Shown one piece after another: positions 24,139-33,340 of a stretch of DNA of 35,937 nt. Each line of letters starts with the position of its first letter. Position 1 is the stretch's first letter. Source of the DNA: Prochloraceae cyanobacterium (lineage in GTDB: Bacteria > Cyanobacteriota > Cyanobacteriia > Cyanobacteriales > JASJDA01); contig JASJCW010000007.1 in the NCBI GenBank assembly GCA_030065265.1, forward strand, positions 1 through 35,937, read 5' to 3'. Under the pieces are notes generated by a model. The model was not told the DNA's origin and did not search any database. It worked only from the letters and a program-made list of their open reading frames with translations. The translations under genes were made by a program, and so were the position numbers.

Positions 24139-26346
24139 ATGCAAAATTTAGTGGCAACAATTCAATGCTCAAATCCTCATTGCTTGGCATTCAATAAAAT
24201 TGAAAGTCAAGTGTGCCAAAGCTGCAATACGCCAATAGTAAAACGCTATTTGCGAGTGCTAGGAGACGAGATTAAAAATTATAAACCTGGGCAATTAATT
24301 GGCGATCGCTATTTATTAAAAGAAGGGGGCGTTGTTCTAGACACCAGACCCGCAATTGCCCCAGAAGTTACTGAAGAAGTACCCGACGATATTCTTCCTT
24401 ATTTGCAACTTTTTCCTTCTCGACTTCACATCCCCCAAATTTACGGTTTGGTTTTTGGCGAAGACGAAGAACCAGATCAACTGATGTGGTTGCTAGAATA
24501 CGGTACCGTCCCCACGGATAATTCTGGAGAGCTGAAATCTCCCCAATTATTAACAAAACTAACGGACGCTTGGCCTGAAGCAACGGATTTACGCAAACTA
24601 AATTGGTTGTGGCAAATAGCTAGACTTTGGCAGCCTCTTGCTAGTAAAAACGTGGTTTCGAGTTTATTGAATGAAGATTTATTGCGAGTTAACGGGCCTT
24701 TAATTCAATTGCTAGAATTACAGCAAGATCGCGATTTGGAAGTTAACTCACTCCAATTGGTGAAATTATGGATGGAATGGTCGGCTCAAAGTTCCGATAA
24801 TATTCAAGAATTTCTCCAAGATATTTACGAAAAAATCGAAACAGGAAAGATTCATAACTCCGAAGAGTTAGTCAGAATAATAGATCGCGGTATTGAAACC
24901 GCAGCGAAAAATCAGAATTATACCTATAAAATTTTTACCGTCACTGACTCCGGCCCGTCAAGAAGCCACAATGAAGATGCCTGTTACCCTCCTTCTGGAA
25001 GAGAAACAGAACAAAGAACTGGCAAATCTTTGGCTATTGTTTGCGATGGGATAGGGGGACATGCTAGCGGTGAAGTTGCATCTCAATTAGCTATAGAATC
25101 TATATTAGACGATATAAAAAAAATCAATTTAAGTTCTCAAGAACTCAACGAAATTAAAATTTCTCTAGAGTTAGAAAAATTTGTTTGTAATGCTAATGAT
25201 GTAATTAGCGATCGCAACGATAGCGAACAGCGTCAAGAACGGCAAAGGATGGGGACAACTCTAGCTATGACTTTAGGGTTAGCTCATCAAATGTACCTCA
25301 CTTATGTGGGAGATTCTCGTATTTATTGGATTACGAATAGTGGTTGTTATCCGGTTAGTGTAGATGACGATCTAGCTTCGCGGGAGGTGCAACTAGGCTA
25401 TGCTTTTTATAGAGATGCTTTACAATATCCTAATGCTGGAGCTTTAGTTCAAGCGCTGGGAATGGAGTCTTCAGCCAATCTCCGCCCTAGCGTTGAGAGA
25501 ACGATTGTCGATGAAGATTGCATATTTTTACTTTGTTCTGATGGTCTGAGCGATTACGATCGCGTCGAACAATATTGGAAAACAAAGATTATACCGATTC
25601 TTGATGGAGAATTAGATTTAGCTACCGCTGGAGCGGAACTGTTAGAAATTGCCAATCAACAAAACGGTCACGATAACGTTACTATTGCTTTGGTTCACTG
25701 TCAAGTAAGCTGTAATCCTGATAGTAAAGATAAAATATCGTCTTGGTCTTCTATCAGCCAGCCGCTCTCAGATACCATATCTTCACCTGCTCCAAAAAAT
25801 GTTAAAACTGAATCTTCCTTGTTTTCAATCTTCAAAAAGCCAGCCTTTGCCGTTCTCACAGGATCGATGGTGCTTTTGGCTTTAGGACTGTACAATAGAT
25901 TTCCCAACTTTCCGCAAATTATTAAACAAAACCGAACCCCTTCTTCTTCAATCGGTCAAGGAGCTTCGATTGATTCCCGATATACTTTAGAAGTCGGCGA
26001 TGCGATCGAAATTGAGGAAGAGATCGGCTTAGGTTTCGATCTACCTCCAACGGACTCAAAATTCACTGAAACTGTGATTAAAACCGTTCCCAAAGGGAGT
26101 ATTCTTCAGGTTGTAGCCGATCGCACAGTAACCGAATCATCTCAATTGATCTTAAAAGTATGCCACCTTCCCGATTTTAGCGATACTTCAGAAACAGCAG
26201 AAGTAGCTCTTTTGCAAGAAGGCGAATTAGGTAAAATCGAAACTGGAGAACTAAAAAGAAAAAATCTTAAAAATATTCCTATTTATCCTCACTTATCTGC
26301 TAAGTGTTCTCAAAATATCTCTATTTCTGATTCTTTATCAAAATAA
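24139..26346 (+). CDS. PP2C-type protein serine/threonine phosphatase with zinc ribbon and membrane anchor
   Basis: A 735-residue modular protein. Residues 10-29 form a zinc ribbon (C10-x4-C15-x10-C26-x2-C29). A region at about 50-250 begins GQLIGDRYLLKEGGVVLD, like the N-lobe start of a bacterial Ser/Thr kinase but without the catalytic motifs. The PP2C domain follows (about 262-535) with SRSHNEDA, DGIGGHASGE (metal Asp303), GTTLAM, YVGDSRIYW, LLCSDGLSDY and HDNVTIALV, so the metal ligands of a working phosphatase are present. One membrane span lies at about 565-585, and the last 150 residues are a separate domain. It probably dephosphorylates Ser/Thr kinase targets. It is monocistronic and converges on a small membrane-protein gene. 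Confidence 0.9.
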   Translation: MQNLVATIQCSNPHCLAFNKIESQVCQSCNTPIVKRYLRVLGDEIKNYKPGQLIGDRYLLKEGGVVLDTRPAIAPEVTEEVPDDILPYLQLFPSRLHIPQIYGLVFGEDEEPDQLMWLLEYGTVPTDNSGELKSPQLLTKLTDAWPEATDLRKLNWLWQIARLWQPLASKNVVSSLLNEDLLRVNGPLIQLLELQQDRDLEVNSLQLVKLWMEWSAQSSDNIQEFLQDIYEKIETGKIHNSEELVRIIDRGIETAAKNQNYTYKIFTVTDSGPSRSHNEDACYPPSGRETEQRTGKSLAIVCDGIGGHASGEVASQLAIESILDDIKKINLSSQELNEIKISLELEKFVCNANDVISDRNDSEQRQERQRMGTTLAMTLGLAHQMYLTYVGDSRIYWITNSGCYPVSVDDDLASREVQLGYAFYRDALQYPNAGALVQALGMESSANLRPSVERTIVDEDCIFLLCSDGLSDYDRVEQYWKTKIIPILDGELDLATAGAELLEIANQQNGHDNVTIALVHCQVSCNPDSKDKISSWSSISQPLSDTISSPAPKNVKTESSLFSIFKKPAFAVLTGSMVLLALGLYNRFPNFPQIIKQNRTPSSSIGQGASIDSRYTLEVGDAIEIEEEIGLGFDLPPTDSKFTETVIKTVPKGSILQVVADRTVTESSQLILKVCHLPDFSDTSETAEVALLQEGELGKIETGELKRKNLKNIPIYPHLSAKCSQNISISDSLSK

Positions 26347-26372
26347 AATTAAAATTTTTTTAACTCGCTCGA

Positions 26373-26395
26373 TCTGTATAGTTAAACTATACAGA
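26373..26395. terminator. Near-perfect palindrome between convergent genes
   Basis: TCTGTATAGTT (26373-26383) and AACTATACAGA (26385-26395) are exact inverted copies around one central base. It lies in the 62-bp gap between the phosphatase stop and the small gene's stop, so it is most likely a bidirectional terminator. Confidence 0.6.
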
Positions 26396-26408
26396 CCAAC
26401 TATAAAGT

Positions 26409-26609
26409 TTATTTCAAATTGGCTCGTGCATCCAAAACCGCAGCCCAAAATAATAATGCAGTTAATGGAATGCTAGCGGCTAAAATAATTCCAGTAGTTG
26501 TAAAACCTAATTCAGGGTCGCCATAAGAAAGCTCAAAAACCGAGCCAACAGCAGCGATTCCAGTAATACAAGCACCCATTAAAAACACGCCACTTTTTGG
26601 TGTTAGCAC
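26409..26609 (-). CDS. Small two-span membrane protein, 66 aa
   Basis: Function unknown. Two hydrophobic segments, SGVFLMGACITGIAAVGSVFEL (about 6-27) and TGIILAASIPLTALLFWAAVLDA (about 39-61), are separated by a short acidic loop with SYGDPELGF. It resembles short conserved hypothetical proteins I recall from cyanobacteria. AAGGAG upstream of the ATG (26607-26609) supports the start. The gene lies 92 bp downstream of def on the same strand and could be cotranscribed with it. Confidence 0.75.
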   Translation of the reverse strand: MLTPKSGVFLMGACITGIAAVGSVFELSYGDPELGFTTTGIILAASIPLTALLFWAAVLDARANLK

Positions 26610-26701
26610 TATTTTTACTCCTTGTCAATTAAAGTTTAATTATTATTAAGTTGCTCGGCCTTACCTAGAAAGCCAAGCAAAGTCATTTATATTATCTTAA
26701 A

Positions 26702-27265
26702 CTAAGAGACTGGTTTGACCGCTTGTACATCAAAACCTTGTTTGTTGAGTTCTTCAGTTAAGACCAAACTGTTCGTAACGCGATCGACAAACAAGACACC
26801 GTTAAGATGATCCATTTCATGTTGAATCGCACGAGACAACAAGCCAGTAGCTTTCATCTTGCGAGGACGACCATTTTCATCTTTAAAAGATACTTCGATC
26901 GCTTCAGGGCGAGTAACTTCAATATAAACTCCCGGAATGCTCAGACAACCTTCTTCTGCATTACAAAGTTTAGAGCTAGCTTTAGTAATTTTAGGATTAA
27001 TCAATATTATTGGCGGATTAGCGGCATCATTAGGTTCGCAGTCGATGACAATTAACTGTTTATTTACTGCAACTTGAGGCGCAGCTAAACCGATACCGTC
27101 TGCGCTGTACATAGTTTGCAACATTTCTCTAACTAGCTGCCGTACGTTATCGTCTACTTTAGCAATCCGTTTAGCTCCCTGACGCAGTGCCCGATCGCCT
27201 AAATAATGTATTTGTAAAGGGGGATTTTTTAATTTTTGTTTTTCAACAGCGACTACAGAAGACAT
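26702..27265 (-). CDS. def: Peptide deformylase
   Basis: Removes the N-formyl group from nascent proteins. All three metal-site motifs are intact: GIGLAAPQ (residues 57-64), EEGCLSIPG with metal ligand Cys107, and QHEMDHLNG with His149, catalytic Glu150 and His153. The 187-residue length is normal, and the N-terminal VEKQKLKNPPLQIHYLGDRALRQGAK resembles cyanobacterial deformylases. The ATG is at 27263-27265. No fmt gene is adjacent. Confidence 0.96.
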   Translation of the reverse strand: MSSVVAVEKQKLKNPPLQIHYLGDRALRQGAKRIAKVDDNVRQLVREMLQTMYSADGIGLAAPQVAVNKQLIVIDCEPNDAANPPIILINPKITKASSKLCNAEEGCLSIPGVYIEVTRPEAIEVSFKDENGRPRKMKATGLLSRAIQHEMDHLNGVLFVDRVTNSLVLTEELNKQGFDVQAVKPVS

Positions 27266-27437
27266 ATAGCAGGTTTAAAAAGGTACTTAGATTTACTTCG
27301 TTTTCTTCAATCTTAGCAGTTTTTGATAATACCCCTTCTTTAAGACATAGTTTAGTCTCAGAAAAAAAGGACTACGCGAAGGATAGATCCATAGGCTATA
27401 ACGGGAATTAATTGCCATATCTTTGCTAATCGATCTC

Positions 27438-29765
27438 ATGGAGCAATCTCAAAAATTACCCAATTTCAATCAAAAGAGGTGGCAAGAAAAGTCTTTGCCT
27501 GGAATAAAAGCCGAAGAATCAATCTTATTGCGGATTTTTGTCCAAGGGATGGTTATCGTCGGTATTATTGCTACCGATATTGCCGCGCAAACTCAAATGA
27601 GTCTTTGGGCTATTCCGTTAAGTATTGCTGGTGCGGTCTGGAGCTGGCATCGTCGCAAGAAAAATAATGTTACCGTTAAATTTATAATCGCGATCGCCAT
27701 GCTTGCGGTGATGTTCGTTTTTTTTGGTAATTTAATCGCTAATTTAAACGACACTCGATTAGTGCTAGCAGAATTACTGATTCAAGTTCAAGTTTTACAC
27801 AGTTTCGATCTGCCGCGACGTAAAGATTTGGGCTATTCGATGGTAATCGGTTTAATTTTAGTGGCCGTATCTGGAACTATTTCCCAAACCGTAACTTTTG
27901 CGCCATTTTTACTGATATTTTTAATTATTGCCTTACCCACATTAGTTTTAGATTATCGCTCTCGTTTAGGTTTAGAAGCGATCGATTTAAATTGGGGCAA
28001 AAAGTTTAGCTCGAAAGCAAAATCAAATCACAAAAGAAAACAGCAATTTTCTCCTTTAGCTCCTAAAAATGTCTTAACTATTTTATTACTTATTATCGGT
28101 TTAGGTCTGACTATTTTTGCCTTAATGCCTAGATTTCCAGGGTATCAAATTCAAACATTTCCCGTTAGCAGCCCAATTGATTTAGAAAATAAAAGTTTCG
28201 ATCCAGAAAATCGGGGAATTCTCAATCCTGGCTACGTTTCTCCTGGTAAAGAGAATGAAGATGGCAATGGGGGAGGTGAAGATCGCAGCAAAGCTCCATT
28301 AGAAGGAAAAGGTGAAATAGACGAAACTTTTTATTATGGATTTAATAGCAAGATCAATCAAAATTTGCGGGGACAATTAAAAGAAAAGACGGTAATGCGA
28401 GTGCGATCGCAAGCTCCGGGATTTTGGCAAGTATTATCTTTCGATCGCTATACCGGTCAAGGTTGGGAAGTTTCTCGCGACGAGCAGACTACTAATATAG
28501 ACAGATCTAATTTATATTCTCGTTTCTATGTTGCCAATTTAATTAAAGTTAAAAGAACCAAAAAAGTAGTTCAAAGTTATACGATCGTATCTAATTTACC
28601 TAATTTAATTCCTGCCCTTTCTTATCCACAATTTGTTTATTTTCCAACCCAACAAATCGCTATCGATCCTGAAGGAAGTTTGCGATCGCCTGTCGGTTTA
28701 GTCGATGGATTGACTTATACTGTTATTTCTCAAGTTCCCTATCGCGATCGCACTTTACTTCGTCAAGCTCCTGAAAAATATCGTCAAAATATTACGAAAT
28801 ACTATTTACAAATTCCACCGGAAATTCAAGATAAAGTGAGCCAGAAAACTGAAGAAATTCTGGCTAGATCGCCAAAGCCATTGACTTCAGCTTATGAAAA
28901 AGCTCTTTATTTAGCTCAAGCACTCAAACAAAATTACAGCATTCAAAAAGATTTACCTTTTTTTGAAGAGAACGAAGACTTAGTCGAAGCTTTTCTATTT
29001 AAATATGAAGGTGGTTATGCGGATCATTTTTCTACTGTCTTAACGGTAATGCTTCGTTCGATCGGCATACCAGCTAGATTAGCTGCAGGTTTCGGCCCGG
29101 GTCAATTTAATCCTTTTACCGGATATTATATTGTTAAAAACACCAATGCTTTTGCTTTAACTCAAGTTTATTTTCCTAATTACGGTTGGTTCGATTTCGA
29201 TCCAATTCCCGGACACGAACTAATTCCAGTTTCTTTTGAAGAAGACCAAACTTTTGGAATTTTAGCGCAATTATGGAAGTGGGTTGCTGGATGGTTGCCA
29301 GATCCGATTACCGGTTTTCTTGCTACTATTTGGAATTATGTAATTGGCGGTATCTTAGGTGTTCTGGCTAAGATTTTAAGCTTTGTTTCGAGCGGTTTGT
29401 TAGGGGTAATTTCCGGTTTAATATTACTGACAATTATTGGCTTGTTAATTTGGCTAGGTTGGAATCAATTTCAAAATATAAATTACAATCGTCGTCTTGC
29501 TAAATTAAATCCGATCGAACGTCTTTATTTCAAGATGTTAAAAGTCTTGAGCGATCGCGGTTTTCCGAAACATCCAGCTCAAACTCCTTTAGAATTTGCT
29601 AACAATTATCGCGATCGGCACGAGAAAGTTATTGCCGAAGTAGTTAGCAATATCTCTACAGCTTATGTTGCTTGGAAATACGGCCAACAAGTACCAAATA
29701 TTGAATACTTACAACAAGAATATCGAGGCTTAATCCGTGCTTTGAGAAGGCAAAATGTTGCTTGA
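27438..29765 (+). CDS. TgpA-like membrane protein with inactive transglutaminase-like domain
   Basis: A 775-residue membrane protein of the DUF3488/transglutaminase-like architecture. The N-terminal third has several spans (for example RIFVQGMVIVGIIATDIA and VLTILLLIIGLGLTIFALMP). A periplasmic transglutaminase-like core follows (about 460-600), then two or three spans (about 635-680) and a DUF4129-like cytoplasmic tail with LYFKMLKVLSDRGFPKHPAQTPLEFA. In the core the catalytic positions are changed: GYADHFST has Ala528 where Cys is expected, and NAFALTQVYFP has Phe572 where His is expected; Asp588 in FDPIP remains. It therefore cannot use the normal Cys-His-Asp chemistry. The ATG at 27438 is preferred to an in-frame TTG at 27423. 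Divergent from def. Confidence 0.87.
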   Translation: MEQSQKLPNFNQKRWQEKSLPGIKAEESILLRIFVQGMVIVGIIATDIAAQTQMSLWAIPLSIAGAVWSWHRRKKNNVTVKFIIAIAMLAVMFVFFGNLIANLNDTRLVLAELLIQVQVLHSFDLPRRKDLGYSMVIGLILVAVSGTISQTVTFAPFLLIFLIIALPTLVLDYRSRLGLEAIDLNWGKKFSSKAKSNHKRKQQFSPLAPKNVLTILLLIIGLGLTIFALMPRFPGYQIQTFPVSSPIDLENKSFDPENRGILNPGYVSPGKENEDGNGGGEDRSKAPLEGKGEIDETFYYGFNSKINQNLRGQLKEKTVMRVRSQAPGFWQVLSFDRYTGQGWEVSRDEQTTNIDRSNLYSRFYVANLIKVKRTKKVVQSYTIVSNLPNLIPALSYPQFVYFPTQQIAIDPEGSLRSPVGLVDGLTYTVISQVPYRDRTLLRQAPEKYRQNITKYYLQIPPEIQDKVSQKTEEILARSPKPLTSAYEKALYLAQALKQNYSIQKDLPFFEENEDLVEAFLFKYEGGYADHFSTVLTVMLRSIGIPARLAAGFGPGQFNPFTGYYIVKNTNAFALTQVYFPNYGWFDFDPIPGHELIPVSFEEDQTFGILAQLWKWVAGWLPDPITGFLATIWNYVIGGILGVLAKILSFVSSGLLGVISGLILLTIIGLLIWLGWNQFQNINYNRRLAKLNPIERLYFKMLKVLSDRGFPKHPAQTPLEFANNYRDRHEKVIAEVVSNISTAYVAWKYGQQVPNIEYLQQEYRGLIRALRRQNVA

Positions 29766-29904
29766 AATACATTAGAAACTACTTTGTTAGATTAAGCAAG
29801 CTTTATGTTAATCAATATCACTTTATTGAAACTTTTTTTAAGTTACGATAGTGCTGCCGTTAATAATCGAGCGAGTCTTAAAAACTTGTTATCAAATCAA
29901 AAAT

Positions 29905-31035
29905 ATGACTAGTAATATATCTTTTTCTGTTACTAAAAGTTGGAATGGAGGATTTACTGGAGAAATAATTGTTAAAAATAACAGTTTGAGTGATTGGAAT
30001 AATTGGCTTTTAGAATTAGCCCCTAATTTTGAAATAGTTTCAATTTGGAATGGAGAAATAGCTGACTTTTCTAATAATATTTATTCCCTCTCAAGTGCAA
30101 GTTGGAATTCGACCATTTCGGCAGGCAATTCTATTACTATCGGGTTTAAAGCTAAAGGGAATCTAAACGACAATAACACTTTAGATAGCATAAATTATAC
30201 CTTTAACGCTATAGATTCAAATTTTAATCAAATATCTTTAACTAATATCGAAATTAGCTTAGTTACCGATCCCAATCCAGTCACGACTGACGAACCTATT
30301 TCTTTACTTTGGTCTGATGATTTTAGCGATTTAAATTGGCAGAATAATTGGCAACTTCTCAATAAGGGTCAATGGGGTGAAGAAAACCTTGAAGTTATTA
30401 ATCCTCCTTTAAACGATGATTTGTTTGATACTTATTTAAGAACTTACTATCCAGCCGGATCTGTCACGCCTTCTTATTCAAAAAAGACTGGCGAACCTAT
30501 TGGTGGGGCGCAATTTTTTGGCGATTTAGGAATTCCTTCATCAGATACATTAAAGTTGAGTTACTATCTTCGTTTTTCTGATAATTTTGATTTTGTCAAA
30601 GGCGGTAAATTACCAGGATTGTATGGTGGAACGGGAAATACTGGCGGCAATATTCCCGATGGTACGGATGGATTTTCGACTCGTTTTATGTGGAGAACTA
30701 ATGGCGACGCAGAAGTTTATGCTTATTTACCGACCAGCACTAACTATGGAACTTCACTAGGTCGAGGTGATTGGCAATTTGTTCCGGGCGTTTGGCACCA
30801 TCTAGAACAAGAAGTATATCTTAATGATGTCGGCCAAAATAATGGAGCGATCGAAGTTTCATTGGATGGAGTTCAAGTTGCAAATTTTTCTGGATTAAAT
30901 TTCCGTAGTGTTGATAGCCTGAATATTGATGGAGTATTGTTTTCGACTTTCTTTGGTGGTAGCGATTCATCTTGGGCTACTCCAAATAATACTTACGTAG
31001 ATTTTGCCAATTTTAATGTTAGCATTCCTGTTTAG
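29905..31035 (+). CDS. CBM2 plus PL14-like polysaccharide lyase
   Basis: A two-domain, 376-residue protein. Residues 1-105 form a family 2 carbohydrate-binding module (SWNGGFTGEIIVKNNS ... WN ... SWNSTISAGNSITIGFKAKG), with exposed Trp residues typical of cellulose or chitin binding. After a short linker, residues 132-376 look like a PL14-type lyase: FVKGGKLPGLYGG, then GFSTRFMWR and AEVYAYLP, and STFFGGSDSSW near the end. Lys235, Ser258, Arg260, Tyr272 and Tyr274 fall in the order and spacing I recall for the catalytic residues of the Chlorella virus lyase vAL-1. The substrate would be a uronic-acid polymer, by family only. No N-terminal signal peptide is present from ATG 29905; the upstream GTG at 29851 does not add a convincing one. 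Export may be by a non-Sec route. Confidence 0.83.
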   Translation: MTSNISFSVTKSWNGGFTGEIIVKNNSLSDWNNWLLELAPNFEIVSIWNGEIADFSNNIYSLSSASWNSTISAGNSITIGFKAKGNLNDNNTLDSINYTFNAIDSNFNQISLTNIEISLVTDPNPVTTDEPISLLWSDDFSDLNWQNNWQLLNKGQWGEENLEVINPPLNDDLFDTYLRTYYPAGSVTPSYSKKTGEPIGGAQFFGDLGIPSSDTLKLSYYLRFSDNFDFVKGGKLPGLYGGTGNTGGNIPDGTDGFSTRFMWRTNGDAEVYAYLPTSTNYGTSLGRGDWQFVPGVWHHLEQEVYLNDVGQNNGAIEVSLDGVQVANFSGLNFRSVDSLNIDGVLFSTFFGGSDSSWATPNNTYVDFANFNVSIPV

Positions 31036-31046
31036 AAAAGAATTTT

Positions 31047-31074
31047 GGTCGCGAACTATTAGGGACTCGCGACC
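31047..31074. terminator. Hairpin between the convergent lyase and kinase genes
   Basis: GGTCGCGA (31047-31054) and TCGCGACC (31067-31074) form a perfect GC-rich 8-bp stem with a 12-nt loop, 12 bp after the lyase stop. TTTT lies on the left and CTTTGAAAA on the right, so it can work on both strands. Confidence 0.7.
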
Positions 31075-31114
31075 CTTTGAAAACAAGAATATCAATTGCT
31101 CTCAAACTGGATCT

Positions 31115-33040
31115 TTAAGAAGCTTGGAAGTAAACCCATTCTAGATCCAGACACTTCTTTAAGTTTAACAATAACTCTTCTTCGTCGATCGGTTTATAGA
31201 TGACAGCTTGACAACCAAGATAATCGATCGTTTCTTGAGAGATCGAAGCAGCCGTAATGACGATTATGGGAATATCTTTTAATTGTGGTATTTGACGTAT
31301 TTCTTTAGAAGAGGTAAATCCGGTTTTGACTGGCATATATAAATCCAGCAAAATTAAGTCTGGTTCGATCGCATTTGCCATCAATAACATCTCCTGACCG
31401 TTTCTGGCTGTTGTTACCTCAAAGCCCATTGGTTCGAGTATTTCGGTTAATAAAAGGCAATTTTCTTTTTTATCATCGACTGCGAGAATTTTACGCTTTT
31501 TTCCTTCATAAGCCAAGATTTTGCCAAATTCTTTTTGTGGTAAATTTGCAGGCATTTTCACTACTGGAAGGGTAAGATCGAACCAAAAAGTCGATCCCCG
31601 ATCTAATTGACTGGTAACTTTGAGTTGACTTCCCATTAACTCGACTAATTCTTTGGCGATCGATAAGCCTAAACCAGTCCCGATTGGTTTAGATTGAATA
31701 TTATCTAATTGTTCAAAAGGTTTAAATATTATCTCTAATTGGTCAGAATTCATACCCATACCAGTATCTTTTATTTCAAAACGAACGTTGGCTAGATCTG
31801 GTTCGGGAGCTGATTCTTCTAGAACGCAAACTTTTAGAGTTATTTCCCCCACTGTAGTAAATTTAACTGCATTACTCAAGAGATTAATTAATACTTGTCT
31901 CAACCTTTTTTCATCGGCTTTAATGCTAATTGGTAAGGCCGGATCGGTTTCTAAATTTAGGGAAAGATCCTTTTCTCTGGCTTGTATCTCAGCGAGATCG
32001 GTGATTTTTTTTAAAAAGCTTTCTAAGTATATTAAGTTAGGATTGAGTTCTACTTTTTTAGCATTAGTTTTAGAAAAATCTAAAATGTCGTTAATTAGAG
32101 TTAATAGATTAGTTCCGCTTTGCCAAATAATATTTAAGCGATCGCATTGAATCGAATTTAAATTTTTATCTTTTTGAAGGATTTTTGTATATCCTAAAAT
32201 ACTATTGAGGGGAGAACGGAGTTCGTGGGTAATATTAGCTAAAAATATATCTTTAGACTTGTTTGCTGATTCTGCCTTTTCGACCGCTTCTTCAAGTTCG
32301 ATCGTCCTTTCTTTAATTCGATCTTCTAAGGTTCTATTAACAGTTTCTAGTTCTGAATTCATCGCTTGTAAAATCAAACGCGATCTTTTTCTTTGGGAGA
32401 TATACCAATTGACTAAACTCAAAATAGTCATCCAAACTAATAGTAAAATTGGAAAATTAAAAATGCTAAATAAAGCAGAAGAAAATAGACGTTCGCGGTA
32501 AGAATCGATATTATACTTAATTCTAGTTTCTAAAGCCGCTACAGTTTTGTTTATGCCTCTGGCATAAATTTCCTTGTCAAATTGGTATTTTTGACTTAAT
32601 AAAAGTTGAAAAGCTTCCGACTCTTTACCTTGACGAACTAAATCGAAAGATTCTGCCTCAATTTCTTGCAGTTTAATGTTAGCTGTATTTGTTTCTATAG
32701 CGTGAGGTTCGTATGCTTCTGGAGCGATCGCAATTAGTTTTTTAATGTTTTCATCTAATTGAGGTTGAAATTTGAGATAACGCTCTTCCCAGTCTAGATT
32801 TCCCGTAGCTGCTGCCATTCTAGCTGACATAGTTAACGCTTCATCTAAATAAACTATTTCTCCGGTTAAATTTTCAAGTTCAAATTCAGTTCTGACTACT
32901 GTGGTAAAACCTTCGTACATTTTCCAAACATTCCAACCTACAGAACCAATTAAGATTAAACTTAAAACGATCGCGATGGTAATAAAGACCATAAAATGAG
33001 AATTGATAAATTTAGATGCCTTCTTTAATAGTTGTTGCAT
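31115..33040 (-). CDS. Hybrid sensor histidine kinase with receiver domain
   Basis: A 641-residue membrane sensor. Two spans (about residues 16-38 and 188-213) flank a 150-residue helical periplasmic domain, the layout of four-helix-bundle sensors. A coiled coil (about 217-262) leads to HisKA with FLANITHELRSPLNSILGY, where His272 is the phosphorylation site. HATPase_c follows, with N-box LLSNAVKF, DTGMGM and GTGLGLSIAKELV. The C-terminal receiver (about 512-635) has VDDKKEN, the phospho-acceptor Asp in LLDLYMP and the Lys in YKPID. All catalytic residues appear intact. No HAMP domain is evident. It has no partner regulator nearby, so its output is unknown. The ATG is at 33038-33040. Confidence 0.94.
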   Translation of the reverse strand: MQQLLKKASKFINSHFMVFITIAIVLSLILIGSVGWNVWKMYEGFTTVVRTEFELENLTGEIVYLDEALTMSARMAAATGNLDWEERYLKFQPQLDENIKKLIAIAPEAYEPHAIETNTANIKLQEIEAESFDLVRQGKESEAFQLLLSQKYQFDKEIYARGINKTVAALETRIKYNIDSYRERLFSSALFSIFNFPILLLVWMTILSLVNWYISQRKRSRLILQAMNSELETVNRTLEDRIKERTIELEEAVEKAESANKSKDIFLANITHELRSPLNSILGYTKILQKDKNLNSIQCDRLNIIWQSGTNLLTLINDILDFSKTNAKKVELNPNLIYLESFLKKITDLAEIQAREKDLSLNLETDPALPISIKADEKRLRQVLINLLSNAVKFTTVGEITLKVCVLEESAPEPDLANVRFEIKDTGMGMNSDQLEIIFKPFEQLDNIQSKPIGTGLGLSIAKELVELMGSQLKVTSQLDRGSTFWFDLTLPVVKMPANLPQKEFGKILAYEGKKRKILAVDDKKENCLLLTEILEPMGFEVTTARNGQEMLLMANAIEPDLILLDLYMPVKTGFTSSKEIRQIPQLKDIPIIVITAASISQETIDYLGCQAVIYKPIDEEELLLNLKKCLDLEWVYFQAS

Positions 33041-33340
33041 AATTAGATTGGGATTGTTTTAAATTATTAATTATTTAAACTTGATGTAATTTTGTTCGCT
33101 CGATCGAGTTACGATCTGCTTGCTTTAATTGCGATCGCTATTATAGTTTTTTTCTAGTTACTATCTAGTTACTAGATCTGTAACCATTTTGTGACTTTGC
33201 GATTTTAATTTTAGAGAAAAATCAGTTATCTTTCTATTGAAAAAGCGAGCGAAATCAACCAATTTTAAACTATTTTTCTATCCTGTATATCGACTATTTT
33301 CAGTTTGCTACAATAGTCTTTATTTTTGAAAATCACTAAG
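33041..33340. other. Divergent promoter spacer, 300 bp
   Basis: It separates the kinase gene (leftward) from the ADP-ribosylglycohydrolase gene (rightward) and must contain both promoters. Around 33155-33180 an 11-bp unit, TCTAGTTACTA, is nearly tandemly repeated. HIP1 occurs once near 33131. No clear operator was recognised. Confidence 0.45.

Noticed and set aside
31375..32501. Plus-strand open frames opposite the histidine kinase gene
   Set aside because: They are antisense shadows of conserved kinase and receiver coding sequence.
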